Shown: positions 16,569 to 25,004, counted from the stretch's first letter. The stretch: DNA of 33,647 nucleotides from an uncultured Bacteroidota bacterium (GCA_903888395.1 CAISTO010000076.1:1-33647); one strand, 5' to 3'. The notes: generated by a model from the letters alone, not told the origin. Numbers and translations are program-made.

Positions 16569-17728
16569 TTTTTTTTTAAGTCAACGTTACTATTTTGTAA
16601 GTTGATATACGATTGAATATGGCTTAATTTCATTAAGCATAATTCTACGTGCAGCCTCGCATTTTTCGATGATTTATAATCAAGCTCGCATTTGTTTAAT
16701 AAATTCAATGCATTTAACATCAGCGCTGTATTACACGATTTGGCTTGCTCCAAAAACTTAACTGAAACACTTTGAGAAACCTCTAAAAGTTTAACAGTAT
16801 CTGGATGTTTGCAAACCATTAAATTACGAATATGTTCGCTGAATCCACCAATGAAATGTAAGGCATCAAAACCATTGTTCAATATATCATCGAACAACAA
16901 AAGTAAACCAGCTAAATCTTCGTTTAACAATAAATTTACTGCTTTAAAATAATAATCGTAATCGAGTATATTTAAGTTATTAATTACATCTTGGTATTTA
17001 ATATTATTTCCGCTAAAACTTACAATTCTATCAAAAATAGAAAGTGCATCGCGCATGGCACCATCTGCTTTTTGGGCTATAATGTGCAAAGCATCATCTT
17101 CAGCAATGATGTTTTCTTTATCGCAAATTTCACGCAATTGTTTTACGGCATCTTCAATTTTTATTCTATGAAAATCAAAAACCTGACAACGAGAAATAAT
17201 GGTTGGTAAAATTTTATGTTTTTCGGTAGTTGCTAAAATAAATTTAGCATAAGGAGGCGGTTCCTCTAAGGTTTTCAAAAATGCGTTAAATGCATTTGCA
17301 CTTAGCATGTGAACCTCATCAATGATGTATATTTTATAAGTTGCTCCTTGTGGCGCATAACGAACTTGATCAACCAAAGCCCTGATATCATCTACAGAGT
17401 TATTGCTGGCGGCATCTAATTCATAAATATTAAATGAGGCGTTGTTATTAAATGCATTGCAACTATCGCAATTGTTACAAGCTTCTAATTCAGGAGTTAG
17501 GTTGGTACAATTTATAGTTTTTGCTAGTAACCTAGCAGACGTAGTTTTACCTACACCACGAGGTCCGCAAAACAAAAAAGCATGTGCTAAATGTTTGTTT
17601 TTGATGGCATTTTTTAACGTTTGTACTACATGACCTTGGCCAATTACGGTATCAAAACTTGCCGGACGATATTTACGGGCCGAAACCACAAAATTTTCCA
17701 TGTCCGCAATTAATTTTATTTTTTCCAT
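16565..17728 (-). CDS. dnaX: DNA polymerase III subunit gamma/tau, N-terminal (gamma-like) product
   Basis: DnaX is the ATPase of the clamp loader that places the beta clamp on DNA. The zero-frame product is 387 residues. Walker A GPRGVGKT is at 55-62, the zinc-binding cysteines are Cys74, Cys84, Cys87 and Cys90, Walker B IIDEVH is at 135-140, sensor 1 lies in ATTE (166-169) and the SRC arginine-finger motif is at 179-181. These cover domains I-III, the functional clamp-loader core. A downstream ATG at 17701 gives MENFVVSARKYRP and may be the true start, since most relatives begin there. The frame ends at TAG directly after an A10 run; the rest of tau lies in the -1 frame. The porin gene is 75 bp upstream on the same strand. 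Confidence 0.95.
   Translation of the reverse strand: MEKIKLIADMENFVVSARKYRPASFDTVIGQGHVVQTLKNAIKNKHLAHAFLFCGPRGVGKTTSARLLAKTINCTNLTPELEACNNCDSCNAFNNNASFNIYELDAASNNSVDDIRALVDQVRYAPQGATYKIYIIDEVHMLSANAFNAFLKTLEEPPPYAKFILATTEKHKILPTIISRCQVFDFHRIKIEDAVKQLREICDKENIIAEDDALHIIAQKADGAMRDALSIFDRIVSFSGNNIKYQDVINNLNILDYDYYFKAVNLLLNEDLAGLLLLFDDILNNGFDALHFIGGFSEHIRNLMVCKHPDTVKLLEVSQSVSVKFLEQAKSCNTALMLNALNLLNKCELDYKSSKNARLHVELCLMKLSHIQSYINLQNSNVDLKKK
16568..16577 (-). other. A10 slippery sequence in dnaX
   Basis: The mRNA reads TTA AAA AAA AAA TAG. Ten consecutive A allow -1 ribosomal slippage or transcriptional slippage, either of which opens the tau frame. The zero-frame stop immediately follows the run. 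Confidence 0.75.
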
Positions 17729-17803
17729 ATAATAAAATTTAACTGCTAATTGTGGATATTATTTTTGATTTAAGCTTCTGGAAACTGGTTTCTGCCTAAA
17801 ATC

Positions 17804-19684
17804 CTAGTTATACATTCTCCAACGAATGCCTAACCTAAAAGTAGTTAAAGCCAATGGATTTCCGGGTGTACTATAAAATCCTTTAGATGCAACCCAATCT
17901 TGGTTCAAATGTTCGTACGATGCAAAAATAACTGCATGGCGTATTTCACCACAAACAAAAACATTGATTAATGGATAATTTCCTATGAGTTTTTTGTCTT
18001 GTAAATAAAACCCTCTTGTAGCGGGATTATATGCTTGCGCATAAAAATCGGTATTGTAAAACACATCAACTCCCAACTGTAAATTCAATGCTTTTTGAAA
18101 CATCATTTGTTGGAAATAATAACGCATAATGGCTCCAACTTCTGGCAATCGAATATAGTTTTCTGAAGCTTTTTGATAAATGATTCTGTTATCAAAATAA
18201 AACTTCCAAAGTTGAAAGGTTTTTTGAACTTCAATTGTATTTACCAGAGCAATATCATTGTTTTGAATTGGCGTAGCTTCTTTTCCAAAATACACCCAAT
18301 TTGCCAAAATATTTTGGTTAAATGTAAACTTAAAATTATGCTTAAACACGCGTGTTTGTAGCGAGCCATGAATGTTTGAAATGTTAATTTTATTGAAATT
18401 ACTGTTATCCCAATTAAATTGAGTGCTGTTAAAGTAAGTAAAAGTAAAATCGGGTGTATATAAATGGTTAAATATACCACCACTCAAGTTAAACCAAGGC
18501 GTTTTATAACCAATATCACCACTTAATTTTATATCGTTTTGATTATAACCTAATGGCGAATAGGCACCATGTGCTTTGAACGAAAAGCCATAATTTTTAT
18601 AAACTTCTCGTTCTATGGTACCCTCAAAAACTACATTGTTATAAGTTCGTTTATTGGTTTGTAAATCAGTATTTAAAAATTGATGCGTAGCAGCAAATTC
18701 CACAAAACGCATTTCATTTTTTCTGTCGGTATTATAAAGTGTGTAGGCAAATTTATTGGTAAAAGTTTGAGAAGTTACGGAATCGTTAAATGCTTTTATT
18801 AAACCATTTGGAAAAATGTTAAGGTTCGAATCGTTGGTAACTCTTAAATAATATACTTCATCTTCGGCTTTTAAAGTATGGCTAAAATGACCATAACTTA
18901 TAAAGTTTTCGGTGGTATCGTCCTTGTTAAATTGTGTAGTTGATTTGCCATAATAAAAATATTGTTTTATATAAAAACTTCTATTTCTAAAACCATTTTC
19001 GGTAGTATTTAAATTTACATTTCCAGTTTTTCTTCCACCTGATAATGATTCAAACGATGAATCTTTACTAAGTCCGCCACTTTCCTCGTTGTAACCTAAG
19101 TTCCAAGTTAAATTGGCTAACAAGGCATATTTTCCTGTTTTGGATTGGTAATAAGTAAAAGCTTGGGTAAAATATTCACTGTTTTTTTGTCGAACAAAAT
19201 TACCCTTAGAAGTTAGCCTAAAATAATCAACGCCAAACATCCAACGTGGCGTAATATTAATGGCTAATTTGGTTTTTAAATAAATCATATCAACACCACC
19301 TTGCGTAAAATTGATGTCTGTAATGGGTTGTTTTGAATTATAATATACTCTTTCCTCAGGTTTATAAAAATAAGCACTCCATGGATTTTGTGTAAATTTA
19401 AAACCCAAACTTTTGTTGTAATCAAAAATTAAAGATTGACCGGCAGAACCAATATTCCCCATATCTTGAAACAAACCATATTTGGAATACATGGGATGAA
19501 ACAATTCATTTTTAGTAATGCTGGTATCTAAAGGCAACCATTTTTCATTTCTGTCTATTTGTTTTTCAGTAATGGTATAAGTAATTATTTTACTTTTAAA
19601 AATATTGGTATCTATTTGTGCACTTGCACTTTGATGCAAGCTAAAACATAAAAGGAGGAGTATAAATTTATAAAATTTTTTCAT
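17804..19684 (-). CDS. Putative outer-membrane porin (Porin_10-like)
   Basis: A 626-residue secreted protein with a signal peptide (about 1-22, ending ASAQ). The mature protein is a series of amphipathic beta strands with aromatic girdles (for example FNLSGGIFNHLY, FKFTFNQNILANWVYFG, LNLQLGVDVFYNTDFYAQAYNPATRGF) and ends in a strand with FRLGIRWRMYN. The N-terminal part with the LGFKFTQNPWSAYFYKPEERVYY region and the overall layout match the Bacteroidota putative porin family PF14121. It would be a large outer-membrane barrel; the solute is unknown. It lies 75 bp upstream of dnaX on the same strand, although no shared role is obvious, and is divergent from the DEAD-box gene. Confidence 0.85.
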   Translation of the reverse strand: MKKFYKFILLLLCFSLHQSASAQIDTNIFKSKIITYTITEKQIDRNEKWLPLDTSITKNELFHPMYSKYGLFQDMGNIGSAGQSLIFDYNKSLGFKFTQNPWSAYFYKPEERVYYNSKQPITDINFTQGGVDMIYLKTKLAINITPRWMFGVDYFRLTSKGNFVRQKNSEYFTQAFTYYQSKTGKYALLANLTWNLGYNEESGGLSKDSSFESLSGGRKTGNVNLNTTENGFRNRSFYIKQYFYYGKSTTQFNKDDTTENFISYGHFSHTLKAEDEVYYLRVTNDSNLNIFPNGLIKAFNDSVTSQTFTNKFAYTLYNTDRKNEMRFVEFAATHQFLNTDLQTNKRTYNNVVFEGTIEREVYKNYGFSFKAHGAYSPLGYNQNDIKLSGDIGYKTPWFNLSGGIFNHLYTPDFTFTYFNSTQFNWDNSNFNKINISNIHGSLQTRVFKHNFKFTFNQNILANWVYFGKEATPIQNNDIALVNTIEVQKTFQLWKFYFDNRIIYQKASENYIRLPEVGAIMRYYFQQMMFQKALNLQLGVDVFYNTDFYAQAYNPATRGFYLQDKKLIGNYPLINVFVCGEIRHAVIFASYEHLNQDWVASKGFYSTPGNPLALTTFRLGIRWRMYN

Positions 19685-19810
19685 TCTTTTTTATTATTTT
19701 GGTAAATAAAATTACCTTTTTCAATTTGATTGGCTAGCCAAAATGATACCAATTATTTGAAGTTGCGAATTAACTTTTTTTATTTGGAAATTTCTTTCAC
19801 AAAGTTAAGT

Positions 19811-19818
19811 TACTTTTG
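19811..19818 (+). promoter_or_regulatory. -7 element of the DEAD-box helicase gene
   Basis: TACTTTTG matches TAnnTTTG exactly and is followed by C. It lies 34 nt before the ATG at 19853. A TTTG at 19783-19786 could be the -33 element, with a slightly long spacing of 24 nt. Confidence 0.55.
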
Positions 19819-19852
19819 CACTACAATTTTTTTAAATTGCAAAGCAACATTT

Positions 19853-21091
19853 ATGAAGTTTGAAGAGTATAATATATCGCCCGAAATAAAGAAAAGTATC
19901 GCAGAATTGGGGTTTAGGCGTCCTACTGATATTCAGTTTAAAGCCATTGGTCCCATTTTAAAAGGTGAAGATGTAATGGCGGTAGCACAAACGGGAACAG
20001 GAAAAACAGCTGCATTTGCCATTCCTATTCTTCATTTATTACAACAAAGAAAAAAGAAAGGTACTTATATTAAATGTTTAGTTTTATTACCAACACGCGA
20101 GTTAGCGGTTCAAATTACTGAGGTTTTTAAAGCCATTTCAAAATATACCGATTTAAAAATAGTTTGTTTAATGGGTGGAGTTGGGCAAGACGATCAAATT
20201 TTTGATTTAACAGTTGGTGCCGATGTGGTGATTGCCACTCCAGGCCGTATGTTCGACTTACAAAGTCAAGGTTATATTGAATTAGATAGATTAGAAATGT
20301 TGGTACTTGATGAGGCTGATAAAATGCTTGATAAAGGATTTAACAAAGACATTCACGATATTATTAAACGCATTCCAAGGGTTCATCAAACATTGTTTTT
20401 TTCGGCTACTTTAAATCGTCAAATAAAAACTTTGGCTTATTCAGTAGTTGCAAATCCAATTAGAATTCAAATTTCACCTAAAAATCCTGTTTCTAAAAAT
20501 GTAAGTCATGCGTTGGCATATGTAGAAATGGACGATAAACGTTTTTTCTTGGAACGCTTAATCAAAGAAGCACCTGAAAGTAAAATATTAGTTTTTGTAA
20601 GAACAAAAGTTCGTGCGGAACGCGTATTTACTGCTATGCAAAGAGTTGGCATTGTAACGCTTACTATGCATGGCGATAAGGAGCAAGAAGATCGATTAGC
20701 GGTAATGAATGATTTTAAATTAGGAAATGTAAAAGTTTTAATTGCTACTGATTTAAGTGCTAGGGGAATTGATATTGAAAATGTAGATTATGTAATTAAC
20801 TACGATTTACCAGATTTGCCTGAAAATTATGTTCACCGAGTTGGAAGAACTGGTAGGGGAGTGAAATCAGGAAAAGCAGTTTCGTTTTGTAGTGAAGAAG
20901 AAAAGAAAATACTAAAAGACATTGAAACATTTTTGGGAAATGAAATTAATTTATTGGAAGTAGATAAAGCAACATACTTGGAAACGCTTGATTTTAGTGA
21001 CGATGGAAATAAAAACTGGAAAGCATTATTAAAAGATAATGCACAATTTACTCAAAAAAAAGAAGTAAAAAAGAAACAGAAAAGGTTTTAG
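19853..21091 (+). CDS. DEAD-box ATP-dependent RNA helicase
   Basis: Unwinds RNA duplexes, typically in ribosome assembly or mRNA turnover and often at low temperature. The 412-residue core has the Q motif PTDIQ at 24-28, motif I AQTGTGKT at 45-52, PTRELA at 80-85, TPGR at 129-132, DEAD at 153-156, SAT at 184-186 and HRVGRTGR at 328-335. The short basic tail (KKEVKKKQKRF) resembles RhlE-type helicases, but subfamily assignment is inference. The ATG at 19853 is chosen: it begins at the family-typical MKFEEYNISPEIKKSI and follows the -7 element. The 41 extra codons upstream would include the promoter. No partner gene is linked. Confidence 0.95.
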   Translation: MKFEEYNISPEIKKSIAELGFRRPTDIQFKAIGPILKGEDVMAVAQTGTGKTAAFAIPILHLLQQRKKKGTYIKCLVLLPTRELAVQITEVFKAISKYTDLKIVCLMGGVGQDDQIFDLTVGADVVIATPGRMFDLQSQGYIELDRLEMLVLDEADKMLDKGFNKDIHDIIKRIPRVHQTLFFSATLNRQIKTLAYSVVANPIRIQISPKNPVSKNVSHALAYVEMDDKRFFLERLIKEAPESKILVFVRTKVRAERVFTAMQRVGIVTLTMHGDKEQEDRLAVMNDFKLGNVKVLIATDLSARGIDIENVDYVINYDLPDLPENYVHRVGRTGRGVKSGKAVSFCSEEEKKILKDIETFLGNEINLLEVDKATYLETLDFSDDGNKNWKALLKDNAQFTQKKEVKKKQKRF

Positions 21092-21194
21092 AAAAGTAAA
21101 AGTTTTCTGACAAAAGACTATATAAAGATTGTTTCAGTTATGTTTGAATTAAACAATATACATGTTTGCAATCAGTTAACATTAATAAAATACA

Positions 21195-22031
21195 ATGAAA
21201 AAAATAATTTTTACAGCATTAATCATTACATCAGGATTCATTTTGTTAGAATCTTTTGGACCAAAAGGTTTAGGTAAAAAAGATGGCACAGAACCTGGTT
21301 ATACAGGCTCTCCTGGAGATTCTTTGAAAAATTGCACAGCTTGTCATGGAGGAAAAGCATACAACGAAATTGGTTGGATAAAATCGAATATTCCTACAAA
21401 TGGATATGTTCCTGGTGCTACATACAGAATAGAAGCAATAGGATATGGAGTTACACATAACAGGTTTGGTTTTTTGATTTCGCCACAGGCAATCAATGGG
21501 AATTTATTAGGAACTTTAGAGTTAATCGATACGGTGAAGACTAAATTAGTTGGTAACAATAAATACATCACTTATACAGCAAAAGGAGTGGATGGTATAG
21601 ATTCATTGGCTTGGTATTTTAATTGGATTGCACCTGCTGCAGGAACTGGCGATGTGGTGTTTTATGGTGGTTTTAATTCAAACCAAGATGGACACAAAGG
21701 GGGCGATATTACCCATCTTTCTACATTAAGGGTGAAAGAAACTGGAACTGCAAGTGTTTATAATTTAAACAATAATTTCAATCAAGTTATTGTTTATCCA
21801 AACCCAGTTACCGATATTTTAAATATCAATTTTGATTTGAATAATTCAACTGTTTCTAAAATAGAAATCCTTGATTTATCGGGAAAACAAGTGGCAGTTA
21901 TTGCAGATGAGAATTTAACAGGAATGGTTTCAAAACAAATCAATACAACTGAATTTAAAAGTGGAATTTACTTTGTAAAAATACAAAGCGAAAACGAAAC
22001 TATTACAAAGAAATTTATTGTAGTACATTAG
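21195..22031 (+). CDS. Secreted CxxCH protein with T9SS sorting domain
   Basis: A 278-residue exported protein. After the signal peptide (about 1-20), a CTACHGG motif at 47-53 (Cys47, Cys50, His51) has the form of a c-type heme site. The following region (about 55-185) with the GYGVTHNRFGF and GDVVFYGGFNSNQDG segments resembles the Reeler/choice-of-anchor V beta-sandwich seen in Bacteroidota surface proteins. Residues 200-278 form a type IX secretion C-terminal sorting domain, starting IVYPNPVTDILNI and ending KKFIVVH. The protein should be sent across the outer membrane by the Por system and anchored or released. Whether heme is really attached is open, since the motif is also found in this anchor family. 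No neighbouring cytochrome genes are seen. Confidence 0.85.
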   Translation: MKKIIFTALIITSGFILLESFGPKGLGKKDGTEPGYTGSPGDSLKNCTACHGGKAYNEIGWIKSNIPTNGYVPGATYRIEAIGYGVTHNRFGFLISPQAINGNLLGTLELIDTVKTKLVGNNKYITYTAKGVDGIDSLAWYFNWIAPAAGTGDVVFYGGFNSNQDGHKGGDITHLSTLRVKETGTASVYNLNNNFNQVIVYPNPVTDILNINFDLNNSTVSKIEILDLSGKQVAVIADENLTGMVSKQINTTEFKSGIYFVKIQSENETITKKFIVVH

Positions 22032-22050
22032 TTTTTTGATTTATAAAAGG

Positions 22051-22156
22051 TGCGGGAACGTCATCCTGATTCCGACAAAGCGGAAGAAGGAACTATTCAA
22101 AGTTGCTATTTTTTATTTTTGTAAAGATGCTTCGTTCCTCAGCATGACGTTCCCCA
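22051..22156. repeat. Palindromic dispersed element, copy A
   Basis: The left arm TGCGGGAACGTCATCCTGA (22051-22069) and the right arm TCAGCATGACGTTCCC-CA (22139-22156) are imperfect inverted repeats bounding about 106 bp. An internal hairpin TTCCG-ACAAAG-CGGAA is at 22070-22085. It shares GGAACTATTCAA and the AAAGATGCTTCGTTCCTCAGCATGACGTTCCC block with copy B on the other side of the nuclease remnant. Confidence 0.8.
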
Positions 22157-22189
22157 CTATTGTTTTTTAATTTTTAATTATAATTGTAA

Positions 22190-22477
22190 ATGTAATCATC
22201 GTATGTTTATATAACAACTAATTTAAATAAAACTGTTTTATATACTGGTGTTACTAATAATATCAAAAGACGATTGTACGAACATGAGACTGATTCAAAA
22301 ACAACTAAAAGTACTTTTGCTGGAAAGTTTAACTGTTATAATTTGATTTATTTTGAGGAGTTTTTAGACATCAATCAAGCTATTTACCGAGAGAAAGAAA
22401 TAAAAGGCTGGACGAGAAAAAAGAAAATTGACTTAATCGATTCTATCAATAAAGATTGGATTTTTTTGGAAATTTAA
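22190..22477 (+). pseudogene. Solo GIY-YIG (URI-type) endonuclease, start region disrupted
   Basis: Encodes a small GIY-YIG nuclease domain of the UvrC-N/URI class. The reading frame shows YVYITTN, then LYTGVTNNIKRRLYEHE, and ends REKEIKGWTRKKKIDLID, covering the GIY (VYI), YIG (YTG), arginine and catalytic glutamate (in YREKEI) positions. The natural ATG would be at 22190, but the next codon is TAA (22193-22195). The first allowed start after it is TTG at 22274, which would drop the GIY and YIG strands. A single base change at codon 2 would explain this, so I call it a recently inactivated gene; non-standard initiation or a sequencing error are alternatives. It lies between two palindromic elements, with only 4 nt from its stop to copy B. 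Confidence 0.7.
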
Positions 22478-22481
22478 AATG

Positions 22482-22583
22482 TGTGGAAATGTCATCCTGA
22501 ATGAAGTGAGGGAACTATTCAATGTTTAAAATAATTCCCGCACCCTTTAAAGATGCTTCGTTCCTCAGCATGACGTTCCCGCA
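22482..22583. repeat. Palindromic dispersed element, copy B
   Basis: The left arm TGTGGAAATGTCATCCTGA (22482-22500) and the right arm TCAGCATGACGTTCCCGCA (22565-22583) are imperfect inverted repeats. The block from AAAGATGCTTCG to GACGTTCCC is identical to copy A. An extra TTCCCGCACC occurs inside (around 22535-22544), suggesting nested insertion. It is in the same orientation as copy A, so the nuclease remnant is framed by direct copies. Confidence 0.8.
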
Positions 22584-22670
22584 CCAAATCTTCAGCATGA
22601 TGCATCTCGATTACAATTCTTTTTTATTATTTTACTTTCAATCTAAGTTTTTCTAAAATATTTAAAACAA

Positions 22671-22678
22671 TATCTTTG
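22671..22678 (+). promoter_or_regulatory. -7 element of the PLP-enzyme gene
   Basis: TATCTTTG matches TAnnTTTG exactly and lies 21 nt before the ATG at 22700. No -33 TTG is seen at the usual distance. Confidence 0.5.
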
Positions 22679-22699
22679 GTAAATTAATAAGCAACAACT

Positions 22700-24097
22700 A
22701 TGAATACTTCGATACTCCATTCAACTGAACCCAATAATGCTCCTTTAAGTGTTATAGACGATGCTTTTTTTAACCATTTAAGAGCAACGGAATACAGCAG
22801 AATTGATGAAGGTAATCATACTTATTTAGATTATACTGGAGGGAATTTATATGCTAAATCGCAGGTGTTAAAGCACCAAGATTTGCTATTAAATCATGTT
22901 TTTGGAAATCCACATTCTACCAATCCAACATCAAAGCTTGCCACTAATTTAGTAGAAGAAGCAAGGGCAAAAGTGTTGGAATTTTTTAATGCTAAAGATT
23001 ATTATTGTGTGTTTACTGCCAATGCCTCGGCTGCTTTAAAAATATTGGGCGAAAGTTTTCCTTTTAATGAAAAAAGCACTTTCTTATTATTTTCCGATAA
23101 CCATAATTCAGTAAATGGCATCAGGGAGTTTTGTCACAGTAGAAAAGCAAAATCGAAATACATACCTGTTCATTATCAAAACTTAGAAATTGATGAAGAA
23201 GAATTAGTAGCTTCTATTGGTGAGGCAAACCCAGCTGAAAACAATTTACTAGCTTTCCCAGCACAGTCTAATGTTTCGGGTGTTAAACATAATCAAAAAT
23301 GGATTGCTTATGCACAAGAAAAAGGATTTGATGTATTGCTGGATGCCGCCGCATATGTGCCAACTACTCAATTAAATTTATCGCTTGTAAAGCCAAATTT
23401 TGTTTCGGCTTCATTTTATAAAATATTTGGATATCCTACTGGTTTAGGATGTTTGTTAATTAGAAAAGATTCTTTTGCTAAGCTACAAAAACCTTGGTTT
23501 GCGGGCGGAACAGTTTCATTTGTTTCGGTGGTAAATGAAATATATTATTTAGAAAATAACCACGAACGTTTTGAAGACGGAACGATTAATTATTTAGATA
23601 TTCCCGCTATAAAAATGGGTTTAGATTATATTGAATCAATTGGTTTAGAAAGAATTTCGAAACGAGTAAAAGCATTAATTGAAACATTATATAATGAGTT
23701 AATTAAACTAAAACACGACAATGGAACTCCAATTGTGAAAATGTTTGGTCCTGAAAACTTTGATCACAGAGGTGGAAATATTATTATGAATTTCTTTGAT
23801 ATAAATGGTAAAATTTATTCAGGAAATGAGTTTGAAAATTTAACTAATGCCAACATGATTTCTATTCGTTCAGGTTGTTTTTGTAACCCGGGAATTGATG
23901 AAATAAATTACTGCATTACGCACGATGAAGTAGGGAAATATTTTACTAATAAAAAAGACGAAGATTATAAAGCTTTTATTGCTCATTTAAAACAAATACG
24001 AGGCGCAATAAGGGTTTCGGTTGGAATAGCTACCACCACCAAAGATCTAGAAAAGTATATTAATTTGGTAAATTCCCTGAAGAACAAAGCCAAATAA
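22700..24097 (+). CDS. Aminotransferase class V-fold PLP enzyme (MoCo sulfurase/cysteine desulfurase-like)
   Basis: A 465-residue fold-type I PLP enzyme. GNPHSTNPTS at 69-78, Asp215 in VLLDAAAY and Lys241 in SASFYKIFGYPTGLG (the PLP Schiff base) are the class V signature. RSGCFCNPG at 390-398 carries Cys393 and Cys395, positioned like the active-site cysteine loop of the eukaryotic molybdenum-cofactor sulfurase N-terminal domain. It would draw sulfur from cysteine, or act as a related lyase. No MOSC domain, no suf/isc genes and no molybdenum genes are adjacent, so the acceptor is unknown. It has its own -7 element and converges on lpxA across an inverted repeat. Confidence 0.87.
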   Translation: MNTSILHSTEPNNAPLSVIDDAFFNHLRATEYSRIDEGNHTYLDYTGGNLYAKSQVLKHQDLLLNHVFGNPHSTNPTSKLATNLVEEARAKVLEFFNAKDYYCVFTANASAALKILGESFPFNEKSTFLLFSDNHNSVNGIREFCHSRKAKSKYIPVHYQNLEIDEEELVASIGEANPAENNLLAFPAQSNVSGVKHNQKWIAYAQEKGFDVLLDAAAYVPTTQLNLSLVKPNFVSASFYKIFGYPTGLGCLLIRKDSFAKLQKPWFAGGTVSFVSVVNEIYYLENNHERFEDGTINYLDIPAIKMGLDYIESIGLERISKRVKALIETLYNELIKLKHDNGTPIVKMFGPENFDHRGGNIIMNFFDINGKIYSGNEFENLTNANMISIRSGCFCNPGIDEINYCITHDEVGKYFTNKKDEDYKAFIAHLKQIRGAIRVSVGIATTTKDLEKYINLVNSLKNKAK

Positions 24098-24106
24098 TTA
24101 ATTTTG

Positions 24107-24173
24107 AATGCTGAGTTTTGAATTTTGAATTGGAATTACTTAATTAAAAATTCAACATTCAAAATCCAACATT
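24107..24173. terminator. Imperfect inverted repeat between convergent genes
   Basis: A 25-nt left arm (24107-24131) containing GTTTTGAATTTTGAATT pairs with a right arm (24149-24173) made of TTCAACATTCAAAATCCAACATT, with about five mismatches. It fills the gap between the PLP-enzyme gene and the stop of lpxA and may end both transcripts. The right arm recurs almost unchanged at 28054-28085, so it is also a dispersed repeat. Confidence 0.5.
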
Positions 24174-24959
24174 TTATTTGCCTTTATTAAAACCTTTCAT
24201 TACACCACGTTCAGAAGTTTGAATAAATTCCAATATTTCATCACGTAATGGCGAAGGTTTAATGGCATCTTCCACCTGAGCTATGCCTTTACTTACATTG
24301 TTATTATGAATAAATATTACTCTATAAGTATCTTGAATTGTATTTACTTCATCTTGCGAATAGCCATTGCGTTTTAGTCCAACAGAATTTACTCCTTCAT
24401 AACTTACAGGATAACGACCTGCAATTACAAATGGTGGAATATCTTTAGTAACCATACTTCCGCCTTCTATCATTACATTTCTGCCTATTTTCACAAACTG
24501 ATGAATGGCCGAAAGTCCACCAATTCTTGCAAAATCAGCAATAGTAACATGGCCTGCCAATTGAACGCCATTGGCTATAATTACATTGTTTCCAACTATA
24601 CAATCGTGGGCCAAATGAACATATGCCATTAACAAACAGTTGCTACCTACTTCAGTTTTAAATTTATCTTTTGTACCTCTATTGATGGTAACACATTCTC
24701 TAATGGTAGTATTGTCGCCAATAATTGCAAAAGTTTCTTCGCCAACAAATTTCAAATCTTGGGGAACAGCACTGATAACAGCACCTGGAAAAATTCTGCA
24801 ATTTTTGCCAATTCGGGCACCGGGATAAATAGTAACATTAGGTCCAATTTCTGTCCCCTCACCAATTTCCACATTATCATAAATTGTGGTAAAAGCGCCA
24901 ACAACTACATTATTGCCTATTTTTGCACGGGTATCTATTTGAGCTAAATTTGATATCAT
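24174..24959 (-). CDS. lpxA: Acyl-ACP--UDP-N-acetylglucosamine O-acyltransferase
   Basis: Catalyses the first step of lipid A synthesis, moving a 3-hydroxyacyl chain from ACP to UDP-GlcNAc. The 261-residue protein is a left-handed beta helix of hexapeptide repeats (IGNNVVVGAFTTI, IGEGTEIGPNVTI and others) from residue 13 to about 180. His118 in HLAHDC is the catalytic base, equivalent to E. coli His125, and the C-terminal helical region follows from about 190. MISNLAQIDTRAKIG is a normal start. It lies 45 bp after lpxC/fabZ on the same strand, the standard Bacteroidota order, so both are probably cotranscribed. Confidence 0.97.
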   Translation of the reverse strand: MISNLAQIDTRAKIGNNVVVGAFTTIYDNVEIGEGTEIGPNVTIYPGARIGKNCRIFPGAVISAVPQDLKFVGEETFAIIGDNTTIRECVTINRGTKDKFKTEVGSNCLLMAYVHLAHDCIVGNNVIIANGVQLAGHVTIADFARIGGLSAIHQFVKIGRNVMIEGGSMVTKDIPPFVIAGRYPVSYEGVNSVGLKRNGYSQDEVNTIQDTYRVIFIHNNNVSKGIAQVEDAIKPSPLRDEILEFIQTSERGVMKGFNKGK

Positions 24960-25004
24960 TATTAATCTTTTGGCTTCTAACTTTTTTATTAATAAAATTA
25001 AATA

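Noticed and set aside
17781..17792. GAAAC-TG-GTTTC palindrome between the porin gene and dnaX as terminator
   Set aside because: A 5 bp stem with a 2-nt loop cannot form a hairpin easily, and no T tract follows.
19730..19852. N-terminal extension of the DEAD-box helicase
   Set aside because: The extra 41 codons cover the -7 promoter element and intergenic sequence, and the family-typical start is at 19853.
22051..22583. Insertion sequence with terminal inverted repeats
   Set aside because: Each palindrome is self-contained and only about 105 bp, no transposase is encoded, and no target duplication is apparent. A repeat-nuclease cassette fits better.
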